A stretch of DNA of 64,000 nucleotides from Chlorocebus sabaeus (lineage: Eukaryota > Chordata > Mammalia > Primates > Cercopithecidae), in contig NC_132911.1 of assembly GCF_047675955.1 (NCBI RefSeq), forward strand, positions 79,191,208 through 79,255,207, in the 5' to 3' direction. The translations under genes and the position numbers were made by a program. Positions 10,868 through 21,838 of the stretch are shown here, piece after piece. Every line of letters starts with the position of its first letter. Position 1 is the stretch's first letter. The notes beneath the pieces are model-generated. The model saw nothing but the letters and a program-made list of their open reading frames with translations. It did not search any database and had not been told where the DNA came from.

Positions 10868-13800
10868 TTATTTGTGTTTCAGTAGCATCTTTTCAACTTT
10901 TCATTGCATCCCTATGTTTTCTGTGGTGAAGTGTCTGTTTAAATCATTTGTGCATTTTAAAAATTGGGTTATTTTCTTATCATTGCATTTGAGAGTTCTT
11001 TATGTATTTGAAATACCAGACATTTATCAGATATATGTTTTGCGAATATTTTCTCCCAGTCAGGTTCTTGTATTTTCATTCTCTTAATTGTGCCATTGGA
11101 AGAGAAGAAGTTTTTATTTTTGATGAAGTCTAATTTTCTACCTTTTTCCTTTATGAACTGTACACTTTGTGTAATATCTAGAAAATCTGTGACTAATTCG
11201 AGGTTTAAAAGATCTTCTCCTAGGCTGTTTTATAGTTTTAGGGTTTACATTTAAATCGCTGATACATTTTGAATTAATGTTTCTATATGATGCAAGGTAT
11301 GGATTGAAGTTTATTTTGTATGTAGATACCAATTGTTCCAGAAAAAAATATTGAAAAGAGTACACTTTTTTCACAGATGCCTGGGGGGGGGGGAAATTTG
11401 TGAAAAAATAAATTGATTATATCTAAATGGGTTTATTTCTAGACCTTCCATTGTGTTGTTTATTTTATGCCAATAACACATTATCTTGATTATATGGCAT
11501 TATAAGCCTTGAATTATTAACCACAATTGCATTTGCACCAACCTAAGAGACAGTGAAACTTCTTCAACCTTATTCTTCTCCTGCAAGGTTATCTGGCTCT
11601 TCTATGACCTTTGCATTTCCATATAAATTTTGGAACCAGCTTGTCAATTTTGATAAAAAGCCTGCCAAGATTTTGAATGGAATTGAATTGGTTTATAAAT
11701 CAGTATTAGGTGAACTGTTATCTTTAAAATATTGAATCTTGTGACTCGAAAGAATAGTATATCTCTCCATTTATTAAGATCTTTGAATTTTCTCAACAAA
11801 GTTTTGTAAATTTTAGTATACAGGTCTTGCCTCTTTTTGTTAGATTTAGTTCTTCATGGTTTTGGTGCTATTTTAACAGAGTTTTAAAGATTGCAATTGT
11901 CATTTGTTCTTTGCTTTTATAATGAAATACAAGTTATTTCTGTCTCCTGCATCCCTGATAAACTCAGATATTAATTTTAGAAACTGTTGTGGAGATTTCT
12001 TAGGATGCTGGACACAATCATTCTATCTGAAGGAAAAACAGTGTTAGTACTTTCTTTCCAATCTGAGTGTTCTTCTTTTCTTACCTCATTGCATTGGACT
12101 GAATGGACACATTGTTATTTGCTTTCCAAAACTAGGGAATTTTTAAAATATATTTCTGTTACTCCTGCTAGTTTGCATTCTGAAGAGATCATAATTTGTA
12201 TGACATTAATCATTTTATGCTTATTGAGACTTGTTTTATAGTCCAGAATATGGACTATATTGTTAAACATTTCATGTGCACTTGACACTTAGTAAACTTA
12301 GTAACTTTTGGTAGACATATTCTATCATGGTGAAAGAAGTGTGATTATAATTGCTTATTTGTCTTTTATTCCTTACAATTCAATCAGTTTTTTCCTCATA
12401 TACTTAGAAACTGTTACCAGTATATAAACACAGGATTATTATATTATTTTGAATAACTGAACTATCATTATGAAATGACTTAGTTTATTTCTAATAATAC
12501 TGTTACTATTCTTTTCTCTGAAATCTGCATTTTCTGATATTAATTTAGGCACTATAACTTTATTTTGATTATAGGTAACATGATACATCACTTTCCATGC
12601 TTTTACTTGTGATCTACTTGTGTCTTTCTATTTAAAGGGGCTTTTAATATGCCATATATAATTGGGTCTTTCTTTTTTAATCAAACTTGACAACCTCTGA
12701 CTTTTAAGTGGGATGTTTAGACCATTTATAATTAATGTTATTAATGTTATGGTTGGAATAAAATCTTCCATCTGCTTCTGGTTTTCTGTATATCATATCC
12801 GTGCTTTGCTTTATGTTTCATTTTCATTAATTAGAAATTTTCATTACTTTATTTTACTCCTTTGCTGGCTTAAGTATAACTTTCTTGTTATTATTTTAGT
12901 ATTTGCTGTAGAGTTTGAGGTACATCTGCTTAACTTTTACATTCTACCTTCATTTAATATTATACCACTTTGCATATAGTATTAAAAACTGTTTATTCTT
13001 ATTTCTAGGTCCTCGAACTGAGTGCTGGTGTTGTCATACATTTTACTTTTATATATGTTATAAACATAACAATTCATTTTTATTATTTTTTCTTTGGACT
13101 GTTGGTAATAATTTGAAAGATTTAAATGTAGTAAGAAAAAAAGTTTTGACTGCAGATGTAGTTACCATTTCTGTTGCTCTTCGTTTCTTTGAGTAGTTCC
13201 AGATTTTCATCTGGTATAATTTTTCTTCTGCCTGAAGGGTTTTCTTGGATTTCAAGTCAGCTGGTGATAAAATCTTTCATCTTTTATACATCTAGGAAGC
13301 CTATTTCTCTTTTGTTTCCAAAGATATTTTGACTGGTTAGAGAATTCCAGTTGACAATACTGTAAAAATGTTACTTCACAATATTCTCACTTGCTTTGTT
13401 TCCATTAAGTAATCCACTGTCATCTTTATCATTGTTGTCATGTATGTAACATGTTTTTTTCTTCCAGTTGCTTTTAACATTTTCTCTTCATTGGTCTTTT
13501 TAATTAATTCGATTATAGTGTCCCTTGGTGCAGTTTTCTTTCTGTTTCTGGTGTTTTGGGTATTTCCATCATATTTGGGAAATGTCTGGGCATTGTTTCT
13601 TCAAATATTTTGATTTGTTCTCTCTTCATTCTTCTCCTTTAGGAACTTTAATTGCACGTACATTTGATTGTATTTAGTTGCCCAAGCCTCTGTCCATTTA
13701 TTCAGCCTTTGTTTCTTTCTGTGTTTTATTTTGGTTGGTTTCTATTGCTATCTCTTTAAGTTCAACAATTTTTCCCCTGAAATGTCTCATCCACCATTAC

Positions 13801-14410
13801 ATGTGTTTAGTGTATTTTTCATCTCAGACATTTTAATGTTTATCTCTAAAAGTTTGATTTGGGTTATTTTCATATCTAACATGTCTCTACTTATCATATT
13901 CCATATGTCCTATAACTTCTTAAAAATACGTAATATAATTACAGTAACTGTTTTAAAGTCATTGTCTATGAATTCTATCACCTGTATCATTTCTAGGTAG
14001 TCTTGTCTTGATTAATTAAATTTTCATGTCATTATGGACTCTATTCTTCAGCTTCCTTGAATATCTAGTAACTTGTTACTGAATGGCAGATATTGATATT
14101 TTTACTTTCTTGGGTTCTATGTTATATTTCCACAAATTTATTGTAATTTTTTCTGGAATATACACAAAGTATACACATATACTAGAAATATATATATATA
14201 CACACACACATATACATACATATGTGCTTATATACACCTACATAAATACTTGTATATATATACACATACATATCATATATATACACACACACATAGAGAG
14301 AGAGAGAGAGAGAGAGTGAAGTTACTTAGAAATAAAATAATTTGGTTCTTTCAGATCTTGTTTGTAGGCCTTTTTATGAAAGACCAGAGACGTGTTTATA
14401 TTCTAGGTCA
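10868..14410 (-). mobile_element. Old L1M element, minus strand, ORF2 through 5' region
   Basis: The plus strand reads as reverse-complement L1. It runs from the ORF2 3' portion (GAGAGTTCTTTATGTATTTG, ATATTTTCTCCCAGTCAGGT) through the middle of ORF2 (GCTTGTCAATTTTGATAAAA) to ORF1 and the 5' region (GCACGTACATTTGATTGTAT; CATTTTAATGTTTATCTCTA). The 5' part ends at a hAT insertion. All frames are broken. A microsatellite at 14,161-14,317 interrupts it, and an 11-G run lies at 11,383-11,393. This is one of the oldest large L1 copies in the window. Confidence 0.85.
14161..14317. repeat. Compound microsatellite (TA/CA/GA)
   Basis: An alternating mixture of TA, CA and CATA steps, ending in a pure (GA)n block of about 22 bases (14,296-14,317). 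It sits inside the minus-strand L1M, because L1 5'-region text resumes directly after it. Confidence 0.95.
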
Positions 14411-14640
14411 GTGATTCTCAATTAAAGGTGGTTTTGTCCTCTAGGGTGCATTTTCAGTATCTGGAGACATATTTGTCACTACTTGGTAATGGTGGGAAAC
14501 AGAGTGCCTGTAGCATCTAGTGGGTAAATAACAGTGATGCTGCTAAACATCGTACAATGCACAGAACCTCTCCCTACCTCAGTGAAGAATCATATAGGCT
14601 CAAAAAGTAACAGTGCTGATATTGAGAAACCTTAGTCTAG
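14411..14640. mobile_element. hAT-Charlie-type short element (MER20-like)
   Basis: Starts CAGTGATTCTCAATTAAAGG and ends TATTGAGAAACCTTA, which are short terminal inverted repeats. The interior has TATCTGGAGACATATTTGTC and CATCTAGTGGGTAAATAACA. Flanks TTCTAGGT and GTCTAGGA look like a degraded 8-bp target duplication. It is inserted into the 5' end of the L1M. Confidence 0.75.
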
Positions 14641-16560
14641 GAAAAGGATGGTACATTTGTGCACTAAGGAATTGGCAAGATACAGAGAGAAGTCCCTCAA
14701 TCTTTTATGAGGCCAGATAAATAACACTTATCCCCCAAATGCTTGAAGATTAAAGACAAAAGTCAATGCTTTAAAAAATTATTTTTCCTTGTGAAATTGA
14801 TGCTTATAATTTCATTAATTTGGATCAAGAACAGCAGAAAGATTTTAAGAGAAAATGAAGGAAGTCTATTGAAAATGAAAACAGAAAATTTGTCTCCTCC
14901 CCTAATAGGTTTGATGAATGTAAGGAAAAGTTAAAAATTCCAGTCACTGTATTTGTAACAGTTGTTGACTTCAGACCACCATTGTGACCGCAAGAATTAT
15001 CTTTGAAAACAAAGTGAAAAAACGTATAAAGTGGGTTTGTCTGCTTGTTTAGTTCTTTGGCTTTGAATTTATTTTATGATGCATATGTCACGTTGTGGAC
15101 TCAAATATTATATCAGAAACCTGCTAATCAAGTAATGTTCTAACATGCAGGCATTATACATTTTTAAAAACTCCTCTCTTCTTTTGTGTACATCTGTCTC
15201 CTCCACAATTAGTAAAATGATAATATTAAGGAAAATATGCAGATAAGACACATGCTTACTATGGCTACATATAAAGTTGTCCTGGTAAAATATACCAGGG
15301 AAATTCTTTCCCAAAATAAATATTGTAAATTATTGTTGGATCTTTTGAGTTCAAGTTCATTTAGATTCAAAATATTTATTATGAAGCTGAAATTCAGATG
15401 CTGACTTTAGAAGAGATGCAGGTTAGAGATATCACTAACACATAAATGGAAACTTGGAGATAGCAAAGAACATTCATTCAGGAAGAGTGTACAAAGGAAG
15501 AAAGGGAATGATCTGAGGAAAAGAAACCTAAGAGATTTTCATATGACACAGGAATTGATGAACTGATAAAATTATTGCCTTTGTATAGACTATCAATAGC
15601 AAACCCTTACTTTTCTCATGTCTTAAACCAGGGGCAAAAAGAAGGATAGGACATACTTTCTAGTCCTTTAGTTTAAATATTTTCTATATCTATCTATAAA
15701 CATCTTAGGAGTGGAAACCTATTAAACTAGAAAAAGGCTACAAAATATTGTAATGAATTATTTTATAAGAGATTATAGGAAAACTTACTATGAGATAAAG
15801 TAAGTGTTGGACAGTGATTTTAATGAACCATCTTCATTGTATAGTTGTGTCCTCTATCTACTTAGAGAAACAATAGATACTTAAGGTGGAAATGAATACC
15901 AAGCATCAGGTCAGCTTGTATATGTCAATTCTTCAGACAAGGGCTTTTCTAGAATTCCCTAACTGTAATATTCCCTGTGACATCCTAAAGAACTATTAAA
16001 AACCATTGTAATAATTATCATAAAGAGAGAAATAAAAGCCAGTAGCAGATTCTTCAGGAGAGCAGGCTGTCATTGAAACCCCAGTCAATCAACTGAAGAG
16101 TACCATAAGCACACCGTTGGTTTCCTCCCCCTTTAGTTTTGACAGTTTGGGATATCTTAGTTAATAAAGAGTCTCCCTTGACACTTTAGAGTGGTTTTTT
16201 CTACATACCAGAAAAGTAAACTTAAGTTTAAAGAGGTGGTTACATTATGAAATAAAGTAAGGTTTGTTTTCCAAATGGCAAAAACATTAAAGATGTAGAA
16301 GCAGGAGTTGTTCATGGTTACATTACCATCTGTCTCAGCTTAGTGTTTCCTCACTGATTAAGGCTATGTGAAAGGTGTCATTCAGAATGTGAAATTGCTT
16401 TACTGAGTTTTCTGAGAAAATTGATATGCTGTGTGGGCTCAACCAGAATGTTCAAATATTTTAAAGTAGACTTAGTAGTATACTTCTGTATGGAATTTTA
16501 CTAGAAATAAAATATTGAGCAGAATTTGGAACACATTGTGTTCCTGTGTCATATCAATGC
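14641..16560. other. No gene recognised
   Basis: About 1.9 kb with no repeat I can name and no convincing exon. Open frames (up to 68 residues) are short and AT-driven. No strong inverted or tandem repeats were noticed. Confidence 0.4.
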
Positions 16561-16563
16561 AGG

Positions 16564-17128
16564 TGAACTCCCAAATTGGAGAACAGGCCAGGGAGGGTTT
16601 TCAGCTTTGCACAGGAAAGAATTCAAGGGTGAGCCAAGGGTGAAAAAAAAGCAAGTTTATTAGAGCATCAGGGTACAGAAAAGTGGCTGCTCCACAAGCA
16701 GGGCGGTGCGCAGAGAAGTCCCAGCAGCAGCCCGTGCAGCAGTCCCTAGGAGGAGCAGCAGCAACAGCCGCAGCAGCAGCAGTGTACAGCAACAGAAGCA
16801 ACCCCTTAGACTGCTGGCTAACTATATTTATACTCACTCTTAATTAAATGCTAATTAAGGAGTAGGTTATTCCGAATTTTCTAGAAAAGCAGCAGAGGAG
16901 TTCCTGGAACCATATAATGTAAGTTTTGAGTCATTACCATGGCATTTGTAAACGTCATGGTGCTGCTGGCAGTGTCTTTATACTAATGAGCAGTGAGGGC
17001 AACTAGAGGTTGCTCTCCTCCCCCTCCCCGACTGCTGGTTTCTGCTGGTTTCTTTACTGCATCCTGCTTTGATCAGCAGGGTCATGATTTGGTGCTCAGA
17101 AAATAAGTCCTACTGATCTCCTACCTCA
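16564..17128 (-). mobile_element. Solo retroviral LTR (class I-like), minus strand
   Basis: Read on the minus strand it starts TGAGGTAGGAGATCAGTAGG. It contains CCATGACGTTTACAAATGCC and a TATA-like TATAAATATA segment, then AATAAACTTGC (polyadenylation signal) followed by CCCTTGAATTCTTTCCTGTG, and it ends near GGGAGTTCA. A TG...CA outline of about 565 bp without internal genes fits a solo LTR of an endogenous retrovirus. The GCA/GCTGCT-rich stretch at about 16,720-16,800 produces alanine-rich false reading frames. I could not resolve a clean target duplication or name the family. Confidence 0.7.
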
Positions 17129-17342
17129 ATATTTACAGAAATATCTATTTATGATAATTAATATCTTTTAGTCTTCAGAGTAGATATTTTCCTAAACAAC
17201 TGAACACATTTTACGGGAAAAGTGCTTCTTCATACACCAGAAGTTAGATTCTGATATGAAGTGGTAACAGTGATGCAGAAATCATAAATTAGGTTTTTAA
17301 TTGTGCTAGAAAAAAACACATTGATAAATACAGAAATATATA

Positions 17343-17480
17343 ATTTTTGAAAAATACATTCATTCATTACAAATATTTTTTGTGTACTATTTTATCAGCA
17401 CTGGCTATAAAACAGTAAACAGGCGAGCCATTAAGGAGATCAGCAACTAGTGGAAAGAGAAAAGGCAAGTTAGTAGATGA
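17343..17480 (-). mobile_element. L2 LINE 3'-end fragment
   Basis: CATTCATTCATTACAAATATTTT, read in part, followed by CACTGGCTATAAAACAGTAAACA is reverse-complement L2 3'-end text. Diverged, with no target duplication visible. Confidence 0.55.
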
Positions 17481-17769
17481 TTACCATTTCACAACAGTAT
17501 TCTTCTGCCTGTGCTGTGATAATGAGCCCTTTCATAAAAGGAAGTCAAAGTCCAGCGCTTTTAATTTCATTTGTGTCTTGACTGGTCCTATTCCCAATTA
17601 CCTATGTTTGTTCTTTTGTCTCATTAAAAGTCTGTTACAATATTCTGTAATAAATGATACTATCTTACCTTTCAGGGAAACATCTATTTGCCACACAAAT
17701 TTATACATTCTTATTATTCTTTCTATAAGTTTTGGGAAAACTTGTCTGTGCACATGCAGTAGCAATTGT

Positions 17770-18247
17770 TAAGAGTATTCTATAAAGAAGACTTCTTTAA
17801 AATATATCATCAGTCTTTTTACCTAAAGGTCCAGGAGAAAAGGTGATTGAGCAGTCGTCTGCTTTCTCCACCATCACCCCAACCCTCCCACCCAGATCAT
17901 CCCTGGGAAGAGGAGCAAAAGGATCACAGGCAGGTGCCTAGCTAATTTGTTTCTCACTCACATATACTGGAGAATAGAGAAGGTCTTGTTTTATTTCTAT
18001 TGTAGGTGTGCATACAAGTTTCACAACCTTCTCTATTCTCCAGTATATTGTGAGTAAGAAAGAAGTTAGACAACCTGCCTATGATCCATTTATTCCCTTT
18101 TCCAGAGGGATGCTCTTGGTGGGAGGATTGGGGAGATGGTGAAGAAATCAAATGACTTTGCTCAATCACATTTTCTCCTTGACCTCTTGGTTAAAAGACT
18201 ACATATATATACACATATATATCCACCTTCTGTACAGAATACTCTTA
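17770..18247. repeat. Long imperfect palindrome
   Basis: The left arm (17,770-17,984) and right arm (18,026-18,247) are reverse complements, separated by a 41-base spacer. The innermost 23 bases match perfectly (core ATATACTGGAGAATAGAGAA). Middle blocks match at about 85% by eye, for example GTGATTGAGC (left, 17,843 onward) against GCTCAATCAC (right), and CATCCCT against AGGGATG. The weakest part is a TA-rich patch in the outer right arm (about 18,201-18,222). Faint similarity may continue outward to about 17,640 and 18,365. I do not recognise it as a catalogued repeat. It could be an unfamiliar transposon with long terminal inverted repeats or a local inverted duplication. Confidence 0.85.
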
Positions 18248-18394
18248 GCCAAATGTTCCTGGCTAAAAATAACTCAGGGTAAATGAACCTGAAATTTATG
18301 GATTTATGAGACATGGATCTCTGTAGAATGCTTTGTAAATTATATAATTCTGTGGAATATGAACTGGAAATGTTCTGTAATTTAAATGTTTCCT

Positions 18395-18420
18395 GATGAG
18401 TGAAGAAAATCTCACTCATC
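18395..18420. repeat. Short perfect hairpin
   Basis: GATGAGTGA (18,395-18,403) and TCACTCATC (18,412-18,420) are perfect inverted repeats around an 8-base loop, just outside the outer right arm of the long palindrome. It may be coincidental. Confidence 0.6.
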
Positions 18421-18614
18421 TCACCTGGAGATCTTATCTATTAAGGCCAGAGGGCATGGCTGAAAGAAAGAACATTGGAAGGTCCCAGACCTCTCTTTGT
18501 TTCACTTGTGCCTCTTGAGTATCCATGTCCTTGGAATTATAGTGGTGCTTGACACTGAGTAAGTCATCTGATTCTTGTGAGTCTAATTTGACAGTCTGTT
18601 CATGTTTTCTTTAC

Positions 18615-18957
18615 CATGTATTTTTTTTTTTTTTTTTTTGAGACGGAGTCTTGCTCTGTAGCCCGGGCTGGAGTGCAGTGGCCGGATCTCAGCTCACTGC
18701 AAGCTCCGCCTCCCGGTAACAGTGATGCAGAAAGCAGCCCTTCTCCTGCCTCATTCTCCTGCCTCAGCCTCCGGAGTAGCTGGGACTACAGGCGCCCGCC
18801 ACCTCGCCCGGCTAGTTTTTTGTATTTTTAGTAGAGACGGGGTTTCACCGTGTTAGCCAGGATGGTCTCGATCTCCTGACCTCGTGATCCGCCCGTCTCG
18901 GCCTCCCAAAGTGCTGGGATTATAGGCTTGAGCCACCGCGCCCGGCCCATGTATTTT
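18615..18957 (-). mobile_element. Young AluY (Old World monkey type) with internal rearrangement
   Basis: A minus-strand Alu with very little divergence: T tail at 18,621-18,639, then GAGACGGAGTCTTGCTCTGT, ending CCACCGCGCCCGGCC at 18,947. Target duplications CATGTATTTT lie at 18,615-18,624 and 18,948-18,957. Variants such as GTGGCCGGATCTCAGCTCAC and GCCCGTCTCGGCCTCC are what I associate with macaque/baboon AluYR rather than human AluY. At about 18,716-18,745 the expected GGTTCACGCC is replaced by foreign sequence plus a duplicated TTCTCCTGCCTCA. Confidence 0.95.
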
Positions 18958-20169
18958 CTTAGACTGCCTAAATTGTCATAAAGGGGTTGCTTATAGAATA
19001 TTTATATTAAATGTGATGCCAGAGAAATGATATCATCTTAGAGAATGCATAATTATGAACAGATTATTTAGAGAAATATAAATCTTAAAAGTACTGCCAG
19101 TGAGGGCTCAAAAATAAGGAACATGCTATTGAAAATTGAATGAAAAGATATCCTTGCTATATAGTGTCAGAAAGCTTAGCTGAATTGTGTCCTTCAGTTG
19201 TGTGAAAAGCAGAACTTGTAAATGATAGACTTAAGTAACAGGACATTTCCAAGCAAAGTGTTCAGATGCAGCTGGTTTCTTCTTGTGGCTTATAGCAAAA
19301 AGCAAGAGGAAAGAGATAGTTTAACTTTAAACTGTTAAACAAAGTAGAACTAGGACTTGATGATTTTGGAAGCTTCAGTCTCTCCAGATTACAAAAGATG
19401 CTATAATTAGGAGATTTGTTGTCAGAAAAGCATGCTTTCAAGAGGCAACCAAAGGTATGGCTAAACAACTTTTGTCTAGTGACTCAGAATGATCAAAAGG
19501 CACACTTATACACGGAGTTCTTTGAAGAGATTAGGCATGGGAGACCCACAATGTTCTTGACAGTGTTATACCGGCAGAAATACTGCCAGCTTGGATCTTG
19601 GATCAAAAAAGACAAAGAGAGTACTGGCTACAACATCCTTAAACAGATTGATAAAACAAATAATCTGCAAACATGCGCTCTCTTTCACGAGAAAGAATAA
19701 CTCCTAGGGCATAGTCAGGTGCACAGAAGGTAAAGTCACAATCTCAGAGGATTATTTCCAGGACTTGAAACCAAATGAAGCTTATCCAGAGGATATCAGA
19801 ATGACTTGGATTAGCAATGCCTTTCTTTCTTTTTCCTTTTTTTCTTTTCTTCCCATTTTAAATGAAAGTGTATGTATACTATTATCATTAGCCTGTCTAC
19901 CATTTCATTTTGGGTGAACATAACTAATGTCTTGAATTTCAGTGGATCACCACTAGAGATGAATTGTGACTCTGGATGGATTATATCAAAAGCCTTACCC
20001 ACACCTGATTTAGATAAGGAGATTTGGGACTTTGGAGTTGATGATATTTTGATGAGCTATTAAACTTTGTTTTGATGCTATAATTAATTAAGACTTTTGG
20101 AATGTTAAAATGGGATGAATGTACCTGGAATGTTAGACAGATGGGAATATTTGAAGCGAAAAAGTAGAC
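18958..20169 (+). mobile_element. Possible MaLR (MLT1-type) internal region
   Basis: The stretch just upstream of the MLT1 LTR contains a segment (19,318-19,452) that recurs inverted at 21,350-21,480 with about 87% identity by eye, so at least that part is repetitive. Its position next to an LTR of the same strand suggests retrotransposon internal sequence. The 94-residue frame at 19,416-19,700 shows no domain I recognise. The rest may be unique. Confidence 0.35.
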
Positions 20170-20685
20170 TGTTATAGGCAGAATAATGCCATTACCCAAA
20201 AAATGTTCATGTCTTAATCTCCAGAAACTGTGAATAGATTGTTACATAGCAAGAAAGAATTAAAGTGACAGACAAAATTAAGGTTGCTAATCAGCTAACC
20301 TTACAAATAATGAGATTGTCCTAGATTGTCTAAAATAATCTAGTAATGCAATTACAAGTATAATTTATATGCTAAAAAGGGAGGTAGAAAAGTTAGTGTT
20401 AGAGTAATGCAATGTGAGAAAGACCTAACTGGTTAATGCTGGCTTTGAAGATAGAAGGGGATCACTAGTCAAGGGATATGGATAGCCTCTATAAAATGGA
20501 AAGGGCAAGAAAACTCATCTTTTTAGTCTCCAGAAAGCAGTGCAGTCCTGCCAACACTTTGGTTTTGATCCAGTGAAATCCATTTCAGATTTATGACCCG
20601 CAGAACCATAAGATAACTAATTTGTGTTGTTTTAAACCACTTAGTTCATCGAAATTTGTTACAGTAACAACAGGAATATAATACA
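20170..20685 (+). mobile_element. MLT1 LTR (MaLR), plus strand
   Basis: Starts TGTTATAGGCAGAATAATGC and ends GGAATATAATACA. Characteristic pieces are AATCTCCAGAAACTGTGAAT, GCTGGCTTTGAAGATAGAAG and the 3' part ACTAATTTGTGTTGTTTTAA. Substantially diverged. I found no matching 5-bp target duplication, so one end may be inexact. Confidence 0.8.
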
Positions 20686-20769
20686 GGTTTGGGGGTACAA
20701 TTTTTCGTATTATTTTTCTTTTCCAAGCTCTTTGCAATATTATCATTGCAATTGTACTATCTTTTTTTC

Positions 20770-20890
20770 AGATTCAGAAAAGGTTAAAAAATTTCCCAAT
20801 GTTCCACAGCTAGTAGATGAAACTCAGACCTATGACTCCTGTCTGACCTGACTAAATTGTGTATGCTTCTCACTCTACTACATTGACCTA
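20770..20890 (+). mobile_element. MIR SINE fragment
   Basis: CAGATTCAGAAAAGGTTAAA, TTCCCAATGTTCCACAGCTA and GTAGATGAAACTCAGACCTA follow the MIR 3' half in order. Diverged, as usual for this ancient tRNA-derived SINE. Confidence 0.65.
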
Positions 20891-20952
20891 AATATGACAG
20901 AACAGTAAAAAATTAAAAGAAGTTTAACCTGGATGCCATTTTATAGATTTAT

Positions 20953-21048
20953 ACATTCAACCAACAATAACTGTGCTTTATCACAGTTGGCTTTATGGGA
21001 AACACTGAAAATGAAAGATAAGAGTGTGCCTGCTCTAGAGAAGCTAAA
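20953..21048 (-). mobile_element. L2 LINE 3'-end fragment
   Basis: CATTCAACCAACAATAACTG followed by GAAACACTGAAAATGAAAGA and TGCTCTAGAGAAGCT reads as reverse-complement L2 3'-end text. Diverged. Confidence 0.5.
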
Positions 21049-21349
21049 AATTTAAATATATATAAAACTAGAAAGTTTAAAGTTACTATTGTTGTGATGT
21101 GGAAGTTATCTTTTTATTATGACAACAAAGAATGACTTGCAGCCCATTCCAAATCCATTTTGCATAAGTAATGATTTCATTATGCTACTCTCAAGCCAAT
21201 ACATCCCTAGTAATTTTAGATAACACATTAATGTGAAAGTCTTCTGTCTGATACGTAAACGCCCATAGAATATGATCCCAATCAACACATCAGAACTCTT
21301 TTCTTTTGAATCCCTAATGTGAATCCTTACCTAATACACTGTATCTTTG

Positions 21350-21480
21350 GCTGTCTCTTGAAAGTATCTTTTCTGACAGCAAATCTCCTAATTGTAGCAT
21401 CTTTTGTAACCTGGAGAGACTGAAATTTCTAAAATCACCAAGTCCTACTTCCACTTTGCTTAACAGTTAACAATTAAGCT
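21350..21480 (-). repeat. Inverted copy of the segment at 19,318-19,452
   Basis: GCATCTTTTGTAACCTGGAG (within 21,350-21,480) is the reverse complement, with few changes, of CTCCAGATTACAAAAGATGC at 19,381-19,400, and the match extends for about 125 bases. It is probably a second fragment of the same retrotransposon internal sequence in the opposite orientation. Confidence 0.75.
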
Positions 21481-21581
21481 TTATACTTAAGTGATATAGA
21501 CTGGTTGAATAAATTTTTTAAAAGCACCCAAATATATGCTGCATACAAGAAACTCATCTCACTATAAAGGCATCTATAATA

Positions 21582-21722
21582 ATTCTCTTTCCTCAGCCTC
21601 CCAAGCAGCTGGGACTACTGGTGTGCATGACCACATCTGGCTTATTTTTTAATTTTTTTGTAAAATCTGAGTCTTGCTATGTTGCCCAGGCTGGTCTCAA
21701 ACTCACGAGCTCGTGATCCACC
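21582..21722 (-). mobile_element. Truncated Alu fragment, minus strand
   Basis: CCTCAGCCTCCCAAGCAGCT, then TTGCTATGTTGCCCAGGCTG and CTCGTGATCCACCT. Both Alu ends are missing, so this is an interior piece covering the central A-rich linker region. It abuts L1 sequence directly at about 21,723. Confidence 0.8.
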
Positions 21723-21838
21723 TCTACTTCTAACTGGGATAAGATATCTCATTGTGATTTGATTTGCATTTTCCTGATGATTAGTGATGTTGACCATTTT
21801 TCGTATACCTGTTGACCATTTATATGTTCTTTTCAAAC
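21723..21838 (-). mobile_element. Small L1 ORF2 fragment, minus strand
   Basis: The plus strand (AAGATATCTCATTGTGATTT, GCATTTTCCTGATGATTAGT) is the reverse complement of L1 ORF2 3' sequence. It abuts a plus-strand L1 at 21,839. The fragment matches a region further 3' in L1 than the start of its neighbour, so this is not the standard twin-priming order and it may be an independent fragment. Confidence 0.7.

Noticed and set aside
16601..16837. Alanine-rich 78-residue frame on the minus strand
   Set aside because: Produced by GCA-rich triplets inside a solo LTR; no gene structure around it.
19416..19700. 94-residue frame as a novel small gene
   Set aside because: Its first part lies in a segment that recurs inverted at 21,350-21,480, so it is probably retrotransposon internal sequence; no domain recognised.
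21723..21838. Inverted L1 piece as a twin-priming product of the following L1
   Set aside because: The inverted piece comes from further 3' in L1 than the start of the plus-strand part, the opposite of what twin priming gives.
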